DNA from: Cryptomeria japonica
Lineage: Eukaryota > Streptophyta > Pinopsida > Cupressales > Cupressaceae
DNA length: 64,000 nt
Direction: 5' to 3'
Assembly: GCF_030272615.1 (NCBI RefSeq)
Contig: NC_081414.1
Coordinates: forward strand, 809,879,069 to 809,943,068
A program made the translations under genes and the position numbers. Shown here one piece after another: positions 37,094 to 50,439 of the stretch. Below the pieces are notes generated by a model, which had not been told where the DNA came from, did no database searches, and saw only the letters and a list, made by a program, of their open reading frames with translations. The first letter of the stretch is position 1; each line of letters starts with the position of its first letter.

Positions 37094-37105
37094 AATCTCC
37101 CACTT
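37094..37105 (-). other. Copia A polypurine tract
   Basis: AAGTGGGAGATT on the minus strand directly precedes the 3' LTR start TGTTGGG. Confidence 0.88.
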
Positions 37106-37149
37106 GTCGAACACCTTGCATGAGCGGAAGGGAATGTCAACACAATGAA

Positions 37150-40100
37150 TCAATTGCTAGGGGCCATAAGGCCCATAGACTCTGAACACCATCTGAACTT
37201 CTCTGTGCTCACAGCCTTAGTTAAAGCATCTGCAACATTCATCAAAGTGTCCGCCTTAACCAGCTTCACCCTACCATCTTCGACCATATCTCTAACAAAA
37301 TGATACTGAACATCAATATGTTTGGTCCGGGCATGAAATGTCGGGTTCTTAGCTAGGCTAATTGCACTCTGACTGTCACAGTAAACTGTCACTGTACCTT
37401 GTTTTATTCCAATATCCGAACACAGTCTCTTAAGCCAAATGGCCTCTTTACAAGCATGAGTAGCTGCCATATACTCTGCTTCAGTAGTGGATAAAGCAAC
37501 CACAGCCTGTCGCTTACTCATCCAACTAATTGCACCACCAAACAAAGTAAACACATAAGCACTGGTGGATCTTCTGCTATCAATATCACCTGCCCAATCT
37601 GAATCTACATAACCATGGATATCAAGGGAAGTCATGTCTCCAACTGAATTACCATGATAACACAAAGAATACTCTGAAGTACCCTTCAAATATCTGAAGA
37701 CTCTTTTGACTGCATCCCAATGAACTCTACCAGGATTAGACATATATCTAGAAAGTACTCCCACTGCTTGGGCAATATCTGGTCTAGTACAGACCATAGC
37801 ATACATCAAACTTCCAACTGCACTCTGGTAAGGCACTCTGCTCATGTCTTCCATCTCCAATGGGGATGTAGGACAATCTGAAACAGATAGTTTCGTTCCA
37901 ACTGTAAAAGGAACACTCAATGGTCTACAATTCTGCATGTTGAACCTCTGTAACACTGAATTCACATACTTACTCTGGCCTAGCCATAGCTTTCTATTCG
38001 CCCTATCTCTTCTAATTTCCATCCCAAGAATGTGCTTTGCTGCACCAAGATCTTTCATTTCAAATTTAGCAGCGAGCTGAGACTTCAGTTCTGAAATCAT
38101 ACCTTTCCCTTTACCAATGAATAACATATCATCAACATACAATGCAATGAATAAGAAATGATCACCATAAGATTTATAATAAACACAGTGATCTGATTTA
38201 GAACGTTCAAATCCCAAACTCAACACATATGTATCAAATTTCTGGTACCACATCCTAGGACTTTGTTTGAGGCCATACAAAGATTTCTTCAATTTACAGA
38301 CCAAATTACTTTTGCCTTTCACCACATAGTGCTCCGGCTGTGTCATATAAATATCTTCCTCCAAATCACCATGAAGGAAAGCAGTTTTCACATCCATTTG
38401 CTCAACCTCTAAATCATAATCAGTAGCAATAGAAAGCAAAAATCTAATGGATGTCATTTTTGCAACAGGAGAAAATATCTCACCGTAATCAACACCCTCA
38501 ACCTGAGAGTAGCCTTTTGCAACCAACCTTGCTTTATACTTCTCAATGCTTCCATCTGAACCAATCTTTTTCTTGAACACCCATTTACAACCAACAGGTT
38601 TTCGTCCTTCAGGCAATGGTACAAGATCCCATGTATCATTCTTTTTCAAAGCTGCCATTTCTTCCTCCATAGCAATCTTCTAGGATTCTGCATCATTCAT
38701 ACCTAATGCCTCTTCTACAGATTTCGGTTCATCCACACTAGTATTCAGAGCAAAAATACATCTCCAATCATCAGGTGAATACCTTTCAGGTGGTTTTCTA
38801 TGTCTTGTAGACCTTCGAACAAGCTGAGTTGGAGGTTCTTCCTCCTCTTCTGAAGATTCAGAGCTAGACGAGCTCTCCTCAAATTCTTGCCTATCTAGGG
38901 GTCTTGATTCAACTCTTTCAGGTGTAGAAGGAAGTTGAATCACATCTTCTTTTTTAGTCTGTTCTGGCTGCAATGTAACAGAAGGAGACTTAATTTCTCT
39001 AAAAATAACACTTCTACTGTGAATTACCTTTTGTGCAACAGGGTCCCAAAGCTTGTATCCTTTCACACCATAACTATACCCGATGAAGATACATTTCACA
39101 GCCTTGTTCTCCAACTTTGTTCGCTTCTCCTTTGGCACATGTGCATATGCCTCGCAACCAAAAACTCTAAGATGTCTCAATGAAGGCTTGTGACCTGACC
39201 ATGCTTCCATAGGCGTTTTATCAACAAGAGCTGATGTAGGAGACCTGTTAATCAGGTAGCAAGCAGTGGCAACAGCTTCAACCCAAAACTTTTGTTCAAG
39301 ACCAGCACCACTCAACATACTCCTAGCCTTTTCCATCAGTGTCCTGTTCATTCTTTCTGCAACTCCATTCTGCTGTGGAGAATACGGAGTTGTCTTCTGC
39401 CTATTAATTCCACAGTCTTTACAGAATCTATCAAAATCATTAGAGCAAAACTCACCGCCATTATCAGTTCTCAAACATTTTATTTTCTTTTCAGTCTGCA
39501 ACTCAACCATTGCTTTAAATTCTTTAAAACGACTAAAAACTTCAGATTTACTCTTTAGAAAATAAACCCATGTCCTTCTACTAAAATCATCAATAAATGA
39601 AACATAATATGTGGATTTTCCAATCGAAGAGACATCTACTGGACCAAACACATCAGAATGAATAAGATCCAAAACACCACAAGTTTTATGAGAACTCGAG
39701 TAAAACTGAACGCGGTTTTATTTTCCATAAATGCAATGCTCACAGAAATCAAAGTCAAGGTTACAGTCATTCAAACCTTCAACAAGGTTTTTATTTTTCA
39801 AGGTCCTTAGACCCTTTTCTCCAATGTGGCCAAGTCTCTGGTGCCATAACATAGTCTTCTCTGCAGGTAACTTTGCTTCAGACGAAAGAGCACCCTTAGG
39901 TACCCAAAAACCATTTCCATCTGCTAAAGGTGAAACCTTCAAATCTTCCAGTGAAGTATCCGCAGATTTGCTTTTTACAGAAGTGCTATTACACTCAACA
40001 GTGTATGCTTCAAGCTTATACAAAGTGCCAAACTTGACACCTCTAGCAACTACCATAGCACCCTTAATCATCTTACATCCTATTTCAGAAAAGACTACCT

Positions 40101-41193
40101 GCACACCTGCATCTATCAGTTTGCTCACAGATAACAGGTTTCGTTTTAATCCAGGGATATGCAGCACACCATTAATCCCTTTTATTCTACCATCAGAAAA
40201 CCTGATTCTAACCTTACCTCGACCAACAATGTCTAGAGGTGAATCATCACCCAAGTACACCTTACCTCCATTAAATCCTTCATATTCAGAAAACGAATCT
40301 CTATTGGAAGTCATATGAAAAGATGCACCTGAGTCAATTAGCCAGGCATCATTACCTGCATGAGTCGCCAAAGCCGCAATAAATGCATCGCCATCTTCCT
40401 TGTCGGACTCAGAATCAGAATCGAACTTTTTCTTTTTCTTCTTCTTTTCTTCTTTGCAGTCCTTACGGATGTGACCCGGTTTACCGCAATTCCAGCAAAT
40501 GACTTTGGACTTTCCAGGAGATTTCGATCTCCCTTTGGATTTGGACTTGCCGCGCTTCTCATTCTTCTTGCCTTTCTCCTTAGGTCTTCCACGAACGGTT
40601 AGGGCTTCCTTTGAACTGATGGATACCTTTCTTCGCATCTCTTCACCGAGTAGGGCACCCACCACGTCTTCAGATTTCAAAACAACAGAAGTACTACCGA
40701 TAGCCATAACAAGAGAATCCCACGAATCAGGCAAAGAACAAAGCAAGATCTGACATTTCTCCTCCTTGTCCATCTTAACACCGACGGATACTAATTGAGC
40801 CACAATCATATTGAATGCTTCTAGGTGGTCTGCAATTCGTCCACCCTCTTCCATCTTCAAGGAATACAATTTCTTTCTTAAGAAAATTTGATTTAATAAA
40901 GATTTCACTTGATACATCTCACCAAGCTTAGTCCATAGCTTCTTTGCAGAGTTTTCTTCATGGACATTGATTAGAACAGAGTCTGCCAGGCACAGTCTGA
41001 TTAGACCCTTGGCTTTTCGGTCCATAACATCATACTGAGCTGCCGCAGTAGGATCTGAGGGCCTTTGGACATTCGCATCAACAGCATCCCAAAGATCTCG
41101 ATCTATTAGCAGATCTTCCATCTTCAGCTTCCACATCTCAAAATTACTTCCATTAAATTTCTCCACCTCTATTCTCCCTGACGAACTCGCCAT
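37150..41193 (-). pseudogene. gag-pol: Copia A gag-pol polyprotein, interrupted by two stops
   Basis: One frame of about 1,347 codons starts MASSSGRIEVEKFNGSNFEM. Gag has a zinc knuckle CWNCGKPGHIRKDC (near 40480). Protease has WLIDSGASFHMTS (near 40340). The gag-pre-integrase motif is WHQRLGHIGEKGL. Integrase has LRTDNGGEF and YSPQQNGVAERMNR. RT has MDVKTAFLHGDLEEDIYM and catalytic YVDDM at about 38126-38140. RNase H has DWAGDIDSRRSTSAY and STTEAEYMA. Only two stops break it: TAA near 39716 after CIYGK (related proteins have Gln) and TAG near 38680 (Trp expected). Both are single transitions. The element could have moved recently but is probably inactive as written. Confidence 0.95.
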
Positions 41194-41302
41194 CTGAATA
41201 TTCCTGCAACAGGATCAAAAAGTGTCTTCTGCACAAGCTCCCACTCAAATCTGGATTAGTTCAAAAAACCCAACTGCCCACAATTGAAACCAAAGGTGAT
41301 CA

Positions 41303-41315
41303 GGCTCTGATACCA
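41303..41315 (-). other. Copia A primer-binding site
   Basis: TGGTATCAGAGCC on the minus strand lies two bases inside the 5' LTR, matching initiator tRNA-Met. Confidence 0.92.
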
Positions 41316-41317
41316 CT

Positions 41318-42202
41318 TGTAAGGAAGTAAAGTAGCGGAAACAACTTCCTACACTAACCTTGAGAGGAGGGTAATGCAAAACTTTTTCAGATCATTAAAA
41401 CAGTTACAGAAAATAGAAATAGATATAATAGCAATCATACCACAACACAATGATTTACGTGGGGAAAACCCTTTCGGGAGAAAAACCCCACCCTCCAAAA
41501 GCAGCTCAATATTTTATTCAGCAATCAAAAACAGATTACAAAATACTTGCAGAGCAAGCTCTTCGCAGGAGTAGCACTAATCAGAGATTCAGAGGCAACT
41601 CAATAGCCATAAGACTCTTACACACAACCTCTATCTCACACACCTCATAAATAGGAGATACAATACAAGAAACCGTCAAACGGTATTACAAAACCATGGG
41701 CTAAAACCACCCAATAAGGTGTAGCCGACCTTATCTCCCTTCTATGACATGTTAAAGCACGCATCAACACGTGTCGCTCCCTTTTACAGCTCATTTATGT
41801 ATTCGATACAAATTATTTTTCCTATTTCAGGAGTACAAACTTCCGGAGGCCATAACTTGAGAACCGGGTGTCCGATTGACGAACCGTTTGAAGCTCCGGA
41901 AAGCTCGCGAAGTGCTCTATCACCTCGTAACCCGCTTCGCTGGTTATGGCAACTTTTTAGGGCATTTCGGAGCATCTAAAGTCCCCAAAATTAAGTTTAA
42001 ACATTTTATTGCTCCCCTCCAAGACGAAAACTTTAATATCTTCAAAACTAGCTGTGACCTTGCGACGCAACTTTACCGGAATGCTTATCTAGCCAACCAG
42101 AAGCTTCAGGGAGAGTTTCGCACCATTTCGTGCTCAAATAAAAACTTACTATAAATAGTAACCTCGCATAAATGCAAGGTTGAGACACCATTTTTCCCAA
42201 CA
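41318..42202 (-). repeat. Copia A 5' LTR
   Basis: Same length as the 3' LTR and nearly identical. It drives gag-pol on the minus strand. Confidence 0.95.
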
Positions 42203-42624
42203 ATTTGTAACATGATACTTAAACTTTAATTGTTTCTCATCATCTATAATTTGAGTTGGTGCTCAGGATGGGGGTTGTTACTCCTTTGAGTTGGTGTTCA
42301 TAAATCACAAGGGTTGGTGCTCCTTTAAGTTGGTGCTCATAAATCATAGGGGTTGGTTCTCCTTTGGGTTGTTGCTCTTAAATATATTGTAATTAGTTGT
42401 TTCATTGTGAGGCTAGATTGGAGTAGTAGACTCCAATAACTATTCTCACCGATGTTTTTACCACATTGGGTTTTCCTCATATACCTTTGTGTTATGTGGC
42501 TGCCTCTTATGTGTGTGTGCAGTTAATCTATCTACATATTAGAATCAACATATTTGTTTTAAAGGTTTAAATTTATGACTATCACTGATTCACCCCCCTT
42601 CTCAGTGATCACCTATGTTCTTCA
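42203..42624 (+). repeat. Copia B 5' LTR, last part
   Basis: This resumes the LTR after Copia A (the first five bases are its target duplication) and ends TGTTCTTCA at 42624. It contains several imperfect copies of a GGGTTGGTGCTCCTTTGAG-type unit that also occur at 50100-50200. Confidence 0.9.
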
Positions 42625-42626
42625 AT

Positions 42627-42640
42627 TGGTATTAGAGCCC
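42627..42640 (+). other. Copia B primer-binding site
   Basis: TGGTATTAGAGCCC follows the LTR after two bases. One C-to-T change separates it from the usual tRNA-Met match. Confidence 0.88.
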
Positions 42641-42699
42641 TAGGTTCCCTTGTAGTAAAATATTTCTCTAGCTTGGGTAGATCATGCTTTGTGAACATA

Positions 42700-44240
42700 A
42701 TGGCTAGGAATGAATCATTCGCTAAAGCGCCTACATTTGATGACATTAACTATATGTTCTAAAGTTGAAGAATGGAAACTTACTTATCCTCTTTAGGCTT
42801 TGATGTTTGGATATCTATGAAAAATGGTTATACTATTCCTCAAGTTCCTCCTATCGACCTTGATGCTAAAAGGGAATATGAGAACAGTGCCAAAGGTAAG
42901 AATACAATTCTAAGTGGCTTGTCAGATACAAAGTTCATGAAAGTCATGCACTGCACATCAATGAAAGCAACATGGAACAAGCTACAAAGTATATATGAAG
43001 GAGATACTAAAGTGGAAGAAGCCAAACTACAAAATCTAAGAGATTAATTTGAAAAATTAAAAATAAAGGATGAGGAGAAGATAGATGACTATCTATAAAG
43101 AGTGGATGAAATTGTGAGTTCTATAAGAGGACTTGGAGAGGATGTCTCAGATGAAGTTATTGTCAAGAAGGTTCTGAGATCATTAACCACAAGGTATGAT
43201 ACAAAAGTCTCTGCTATTGAAGAAGCTAAAGATCTAAAAACCTTCTCCATGGATGAATTGTTTAGTTCTCTAACAACCTATGAGATGATGACAGTAAGTT
43301 CTGAAACTTCTAAGAGAGTGGCCACCTTCATATCAACCAAGAAAGTAAAATAATATGTTTCTCTTGAAGAAGATGAAGACTCTAATACTGTTGTAGCTAA
43401 CTTTGTGAGAAAACTCAAAAAGGGATCAGACAAGTACAAAGGTAAGTTTCCCTTCAAGTGCTTCAACTGTGGTAAAATAGGACATTTCTCTTCTAAGTGT
43501 CCCTATGGTAAGAAAGATGGAGATGAGAAGAAAAAAAGAAGATCCTTTGGTAAGGATAAAATGAAGAAAACTTACAAGCCAAGGAGAAGGAGTTTTAGGA
43601 AGAAAAATAGTCTCTACACCTTTGAAAATGATGCCATAGATGAAGAGTGTATCTTTGATGAGGATTACAGTGAAGGAGAAAGAGAGCTTAATCTCTTTAT
43701 GGTACAAGGAGAACTAGATGATGAGCAAGAGACTAGTGATGAATAAGTTGAAGCTGAAGCTGAGGTAGATCTTGAAGGTGAACTTGTGAGTGCTATAGAT
43801 GATCTTAGAAAGGTGAGAAAAGTACAAAAAATATAGGTATGTTGTTGTTGAAGAACAATATTTTCTAAACAAATCTCTTGAGTCAAAGAAAACTATTTCT
43901 AATTTGAGAATCCAGCTGGATGAAGCAAAACAAATGTATGTCTAGTAACAAAATTAGACTTAGAGAAGAAGAAAAAATAGTATCAGAAAGTGGAAGAAGA
44001 TCTTGTAAATCTAAGAAAAGAATTTGAAAAAAATAAGGATGAACTTAACATGAGGATTAAGTATGTTGATAGCATTGAAGCATTAGACCAAATGTTGAGT
44101 AAGAAAAAACACAACAAGGATATCAATAGAGTTGGATTTGATAAAGGACAAAGTTCTTATAGTAAAGATTCATTAGGAAACAAGATACACTTCACCACCT
44201 CAAGTGAAGGTGAAGATAAGAAAACATTCATAGTATAAAA
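42700..44240 (+). pseudogene. gag: Copia B gag
   Basis: The frame begins MARNESFAKAPTFDDINY and continues through METYLSSLGFDVW and VLRSLTTRYDTKVSAIEEA to the zinc knuckle CFNCGKIGHFSSKC at 43459-43500. A basic and then acidic stretch follows, with coiled segments to about 44240. Several stops (for example near 42762, 43046, 43097, 43351 and 43744) and frame changes show long decay. The gag is large, as in SIRE-type elements. Confidence 0.85.
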
Positions 44241-47200
44241 ACCCATTGAAAAGAAGACATATGCTTCTGCAACAAAGAATCAGTCAAAGAACCAACATGT
44301 TGATCCTATAAGAAAAGGAAAAGTTGATGATGGAGGCTTCATAGGAGTCAAAGATACAAGGAAGATCTCAAGAAGACTGAGTTATGCTTCTCCAAGGAAC
44401 CTAGTGAGAAAAAACCTCGACAATGATTGATATGTACCTCAGGTCCATGGGTATTGTTATAAACGTAACACTTATGGCCATAGAATTGTAGAATGTAGAC
44501 TTATTTGTAGGTCCCCTCCTAGTTATGAAAGTAGATATCCTTTTGTTGCTCTTAAAGATGTAAATATAATTTGTGGTCATTATAATTGTATTGGCCATGA
44601 AAGTTATGAGTGTAGGAACAAAATTTCTTAGTCCTTTAGAAATTTCCCAAGTTCATTCAATAGGAATGTTAAATGTTATCATTGTCAAAACTTTGGTCAC
44701 ATGTAAAACATTGTAAACTTAGAGCAGTTAAACAACATAAGAAAATGTCAACCTTAGAACCAAAGACAAAATCATATCAGAATGGGGAAATGGAAAAAGA
44801 GAAAGAGACAAAGCAAGTTTGGATAGAAAAGGATAAGGACAAAAATGAGTCAAGTTTATTTGTCCAAACTTCCCTACAAGTAGAAAGGAAGAAATTATGA
44901 GTGATGGATAGTAGTTGCTCCAATCACATGTCTGGAGATAAGAAGAAATTCATCAAATTAGAAGATTGGAATGGTGGCTCTGTGAGGTTTGGAGACAAAT
45001 CATCAATCAAAATCAAAAGATAAAACACAATCTACTAAAACATGGTGTTTATTATGTTGAAGGTCTAAAACATAATCTGCTAAGTATGAGTCAAATGTGT
45101 GGAAAGGGATAAAAATTCACTTTTGAGTCCAGAGGGCATGAAATAAGAAAGGAAAGTAATGGACAACTTGTTTTTGAAGGAAAAAGGACATATGGCAATG
45201 TATATAACCTTCAGGAGTGTTTTTAGTCTCAATGCATGATGGGGAAAGTTGATAAGTGTTGGTTGTGGCATATGAGACTAGGTCACCTAAATTTTGATAA
45301 TCTTGTTAAGGTCAGCAAGAGAGGATATGTAAGGCACATACCATAGATCATAAAGCCAACAAACACTTTCTATGATGAATGCCAAAGAGGAAAGAAAACC
45401 AAGGTCATCTTTAAGACAAAAGAGTATTCAACAACAAGGCCTCTTGAACTTGTCCATATTGATTTATGTGGGCCAACCAGAACAAGGGCACTAGATGGTG
45501 AGAAATACTTTATGCTGCTGATTGATGACTTCTCAAGAATGACATGGGCCACCTTCCTACAAGACAAGTCTCAAGATTTTGAAAGATTTAAAATCTTTAG
45601 GAAGATGGTTGAATAGGAAAGTGGTTACAAGATGAAGTGTCTTAGATTAGACCATGGAAGAGAGTTCACATCTAATGAATTTTAAGACTACTGTGAGAGA
45701 CATGGAATAAGAAGACAATACTTTGCCCTAGGACACCACAATAAAATGGTGCTGTGGAAAGGAAAAATAAGATAGTCAAAGAGATGGCAAGGACAATGTT
45801 GAATGAAGTCAATCTGCCTGATGTTAATTAGAAAGAGGAAGCTCATATTATTGTATATACCTTGAACAAGGTGTAATTAAGAGTGAACAACATGATGACA
45901 TCTTATGATTTATGGTATGATAGAAAACCATGAGTTAAGTACTTCAAGTTCTTTGGCAGTAAATGCTTCATCAAAATAGATGAAGATGGTTTAGGCAACT
46001 TTGATTCAAGATGTGATGAAGGTGTATTCTTGGGGTTTTCAACTCACAACAAGGCCTATAAATGTTTCAACAAAAAACTGAGAGTGGCTAAGAGTGTGAA
46101 TGCTAGAATTGGTGAGGATATCAACATAATGTAAACCAAATTAAGGAACTATATGTAGAAGAAGAAGCAAAATCTGAAAGTGAACAAGAGGAAGAGGCAC
46201 CAAGAAAGGCCCCAAATAGGTATGTTCTAAAAAATCATCCTCAGGATCAGATTATTGGCAACAAGAATGATGGTGTGAAAACAAGAAGGGAAGAAAGAAA
46301 CAATGAACAAGTAAATTTTTTCCTTATGATAGAGATGGGACCCAAGATATACGATGAGGCCGGCAAAAGTGACTAGTGGATGAAGGCTGCGAAAGAAGAA
46401 CTGTAATAGATAGAGAAGATCAAGACTTCGGAATTGGTTCCTATACCAACTGACAAGAATGTTATTGGTACTAAATGGGTTTACACAAACAAAATGAATG
46501 AAGAAGGTAAGGTGATAAGGAATAAAGAAAGATTAGTATGCAAGGGGTATGCTTAAGTAGAGGACATAGATTTTGAAGAAAATTTTGCACCCGTGGCAAG
46601 GCTTGAAGAGCTATAAGGATGTTCTTGGCATTCTCAGCCTACAAAGGACACAAAGTATATCAAATGGATGTCAAATATGCATTCTTGAATGGAAATATTG
46701 AAGAAGAAGTCTACATTGAGCAACTTGAAGGTTTTCAGGTTCATGAGGATGAGAATTTTGTGTGGAGATTGAAAAAGGCACTTTATGGCTTGAAACAGGC
46801 ACCTAGGGCATGGTATTCAAGATTGGACAAGTATTTACATTAGCAAGGTTTCAGAAAGGGAAATGTTGATAACATTTTATACATTAAGGTGGATGGCGGC
46901 CACATGATCATAGTTGTTATATATGTAGATGAAATCATCTTTGGAGGTAATAAAGATATCCAATGTAAGGAGTTTACTGATCAAATATAGTCTAAGTTCA
47001 AACTCTCCATTCTTGGAGAGTTGTCATATTTTCTTGGTTTGTAGATATTATAGCAGAATAAGGGCATATATTCATTTGCAAACCAAGTATGTCAAGGAAA
47101 TGTTGAATAAGTTTCAAATGGAGGACAACAAACCGTTTAGTACACCTATGGTGACATGATGGAAATTGAGCAAGAATTATGAGCCACCTAGTGTTGATCA

Positions 47201-47850
47201 AACTCTACATAGGTCCATGATTGGAAGTTTATTGTACTTAGCAGCCTCTAGACCTAATATAGTCCAAGCAGTGTGTATGGTAGCAAGGAATCAAGAAAAT
47301 CCTAAGAAGTAAAATGTAAATGGAGTAAGGAGGATATTTGGGTATCTATAGGGAACATTGGAGTATGGTTTATGCTATCCAAAGAAAGGTGATTTAACTT
47401 TACATTCCTACACTAATGGTGATTGGGTAGGATGTATGGATGATAGAAAGAGTACTAGTGGAGGATCCTTCTTCTTAGGTGATAAATTGATCTCATGGAA
47501 TAGTAGGAAGAAAGAGTCAATCTCCTTGTCAACTACTAAAGCTAAATACATAGTAGCTACCACATCTTGCTCACAAGTATTGTGGATGAAATAGACATCA
47601 GAAGATATTTAGGTAAACTTTTTAGACCCCATTCCTATCATGTGTGATATCTCAAGTACAATCAACATATCAAAGAATCCAGTCATGCATTCTAGGAAAA
47701 AGAACATTGCAATCAAGTATCATTTTATCAAGGAAAAGGTTGCAGAGGAAAAAGTAAAAGTTGAATATGTGTGCAATGTTGAATAAGTAGTTGCTAACTT
47801 CACTAAGGCACTACCCAAGGACACCTTTGAATATTTAAGATTCAAATTAG
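44241..47850 (+). pseudogene. pol: Copia B pol (protease, integrase, RT, RNase H), degenerate
   Basis: A second knuckle-like CYHCQNFGH lies near 44677. Protease remains as DSSCSNHMSGDKKKF near 44907. Integrase remains as WHMRLGHLNFDNLV and ELVHIDLCGPTRT (45440-45480). RT remains as [20 protein letters not shown] and [20 protein letters not shown] (46660-46840). The catalytic motif reads YVDE near 46922 instead of YVDD. RNase H has WVGCMDDRKSTSGGSFFLG (near 47425) and ISKNPVMHSRKK. There are many stops and frameshifts. Confidence 0.88.
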
Positions 47851-48300
47851 GGACCTTGTCCCACCTTCCTTCAACACTTAAGTGTATAATTAGGTCTATG
47901 TTTCAAGGGGAGCCTACTGCTTTATTTTTTTCATCCTTGAACCTCATGCTTGTTTGAGGGGGAGTTTTGAAATATTTATAAGCAGTTTTGGCACTACATT
48001 TTATATTGGAATAATGGTTCTTTGAGTAGCTATATGTATGGTGACATTTACGACATATATTGTAATAAGGGTTCATCTAGTGGATTTCCAGTAGATGTAG
48101 TTTAGAGAGTGCATGATACAGGGGAGCTTGGTTAATCTAGAGTATCTTTAGTTATATAATGCAGAGACTGAACATCTTTCAACACTAGCTACCGTCTGAG
48201 AAAAATTCATTGATCATTACTGGAATGATGTTTCTTAGATGTATTGATCCCTTTGCCATTGCTACCAAAGGGGGAGAGGAATCAGTGTATTGACATCAAT

Positions 48301-48315
48301 GCCAAAGGGGGAGAT
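48301..48315 (+). other. Copia B polypurine tract
   Basis: CCAAAGGGGGAGAT directly precedes the 3' LTR. The preceding ATCAATG context is typical of SIRE-like elements. Confidence 0.85.
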
Positions 48316-50434
48316 TATTGGCATTGTTGTCATTGCTATCAACCAGGGCTTGTTGTAGATGATATGAGTTGCAGTTGCAGTTGATGTCAACAAGGGTGAA
48401 GTACATAACACACAGGTTATGCAATCCTGCATAACACGCCATGTTATGCTACACTTGTAGGAAGCAAAAAACACATGTTGCAATAAAGTTTATGGTGTGC
48501 AAAGATGATCATGTGTGAAATTCATGCACTTATATGTTGGAATCATATTCTACATAGACCTCATGATGTGTTGGATTGATCAGGTGCATGTTGCAGATTG
48601 AAAATGCTCAAAATCTATGTGTTTGGCAGTTTTCGACATGATCAGGTTTAAGTCTTTGTGACATCCTTCTTTTTGATGTAAGGAGCCTTTTGGGTGAAAC
48701 CTCTTCCTCTCACTGTGATCTTGTTTACTACACCAAAATCCTTCTTTCTTGTTGGTTGGTTCTTCCCTCTTTAGGCTTGTGTGCATGTGGTGATGATCTG
48801 GAAGTGGTGGTATTTGCATTGGTTGTGCGGGCCCCGTCTTCTTCATGTTCCATGGTGGGTTTTTTGTGGCGGTGGTGTGATCATGTGGGTCCCTCAATGA
48901 TATGGCTCATTTCCTTTTGGTATGACATTGTTCAGGCTATGTAGACTATTTCTGCTACACCGAAATGTATTCTTTTTGGTGTAACTTGCTTGTTGTCTTT
49001 CCAATGATGTGTCCATTTGATGTAACCTATGGTTTGTTCTGCCGACATCCATTTAGAGTTCGGTGTAATGTGGAATTTCACCATGACCCAAATCGGCTCT
49101 TGTAGATATTGAAAGTTATAGCGATAAGCTCCATTTCACTATGATGATGATAGAGTCTGGGTAAAATTATCTGAAATGCAGAAATCAACCAAATGATAGT
49201 TTAACTTCCTACCTGTGGATTTCAATAGTTGAAATGTCCATGTGGGGTGTTTGATCAACAAAGACCAGATGATGTGGATGGTAAACAGAATGATGTGGAG
49301 CATGTAGAATGATCAAAAGACAATATGATTTTGTTATTAGTTGTTGAATTCTACTAATAAGATCTGATATGCCAATTGAAGACTCATTTATGAGGCAAAC
49401 CAAATTATCTATGTGGGCTCGAAGACAAAAGTTGGTAGAGAATTTTAAAGGATTTTTTGAATAAAGATCTCTTGGCCACGAAGACATCATAACATTTCTA
49501 GATGAAAGGACATCAAGAGATAGAGTTGGTGAAGATTACCAAATATAGTAATCTATTCTCATTGATGAATCCAAAACTATATAATGATGAAATTAATGAG
49601 ACTTGCACTTCTGCAGATAATAGATTTCTTGAAGGAATATGAAAATCATTTTTAGTATTCAAGTGGTGTATGCAAATGACAAAAAAAAGGGTAGCTGGCC
49701 ATTGAACAGAGTTAAATAAATTCAAAAATCTGATTTGATTTGATAACATTTACTATGGAGAGTTATCCATACATAAAATATCGAATCTATCTAGATATGA
49801 TCTCTTAGATGCAAGCATGAAAAATGTATGCATATAGAGCTTTTAATGTGTTTTTTTTTGGCTTTTTGTTGTTCAAGGGAGTGTAATGATCATCTGTAAT
49901 GAAGAGAACAAACATATCCTATGTGTGTATAAAAATTCAGAAAGATTGAGAACACATGGAGAGTAGTAGTTATTAAATGAGAATATAAGAGATCGGTGAG
50001 TTGTCATAGAAGAGCATGATTGACTGTGAATCTTAGAGAGTTACAAAACTCATCTGTAACATGGTACTTAAACTGTAATTATTTCTCATCATCTATAATC
50101 TGAGTTGGTGCTTAGAATAGGGGTTGGTACTCCTTGGAGTTGGTACTCATAAATCACAGGGGTTGGTGATCCTTTGGGCTAGTGCTCATAAATATATTGG
50201 AATCAGTTGTTTCATTGTTAGACTGGATTGGAGTAGTAGACTTTAGCAGCTATTCTCATTGAGCTTTTTCCCACATTGGGTTTTTCTTCATATACCTTTG
50301 TGTTATGTGGCTGCCTCTTATGTGTCTGTGCATTTAATCTATCTTCTTATTAGAATCAACACATATGTTTTAAAGGTTTAAATTTCTAACTATCATTGAT
50401 TCACCCCCCTCTCATTGATCACTTGTGTTCTTCA
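48316..50434 (+). repeat. Copia B 3' LTR (2,119 bp)
   Basis: It begins TATTGGCATTG (TG expected; a G-to-A change) and ends TGTTCTTCA. It matches 34448-36208 and 42208-42624. It is followed by CATCC at 50435-50439. Confidence 0.92.
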
Positions 50435-50439
50435 CATCC

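Larger units (their letters stand above)
36209..42202 (-). mobile_element. Copia A, nearly intact Ty1/Copia element, 5,994 bp
   Basis: Two 885-bp LTRs (36209-37093 and 41318-42202) differ at under a dozen visible positions, so the insertion is recent. ATTTG flanks it on both sides (36204-36208 and 42203-42207). It has a primer site, a polypurine tract and one long gag-pol frame with two stops. Confidence 0.97.
34448..50434 (+). mobile_element. Copia B, decayed Ty1/Copia element with LTRs of about 2.1 kb
   Basis: The 5' LTR is in three pieces: 8534-8556 inverted, then 34448-36208, then 42208-42624 after the Copia A insertion. The internal region (42625-48315) has gag, protease, integrase, RT and RNase H in Copia order, and the 3' LTR is 48316-50434. 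Long LTRs and a large gag with coiled segments resemble the SIRE/Maximus group. Its left target duplication CATCC is at 8557-8561 (inverted) and the right one at 50435-50439. Confidence 0.88.
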
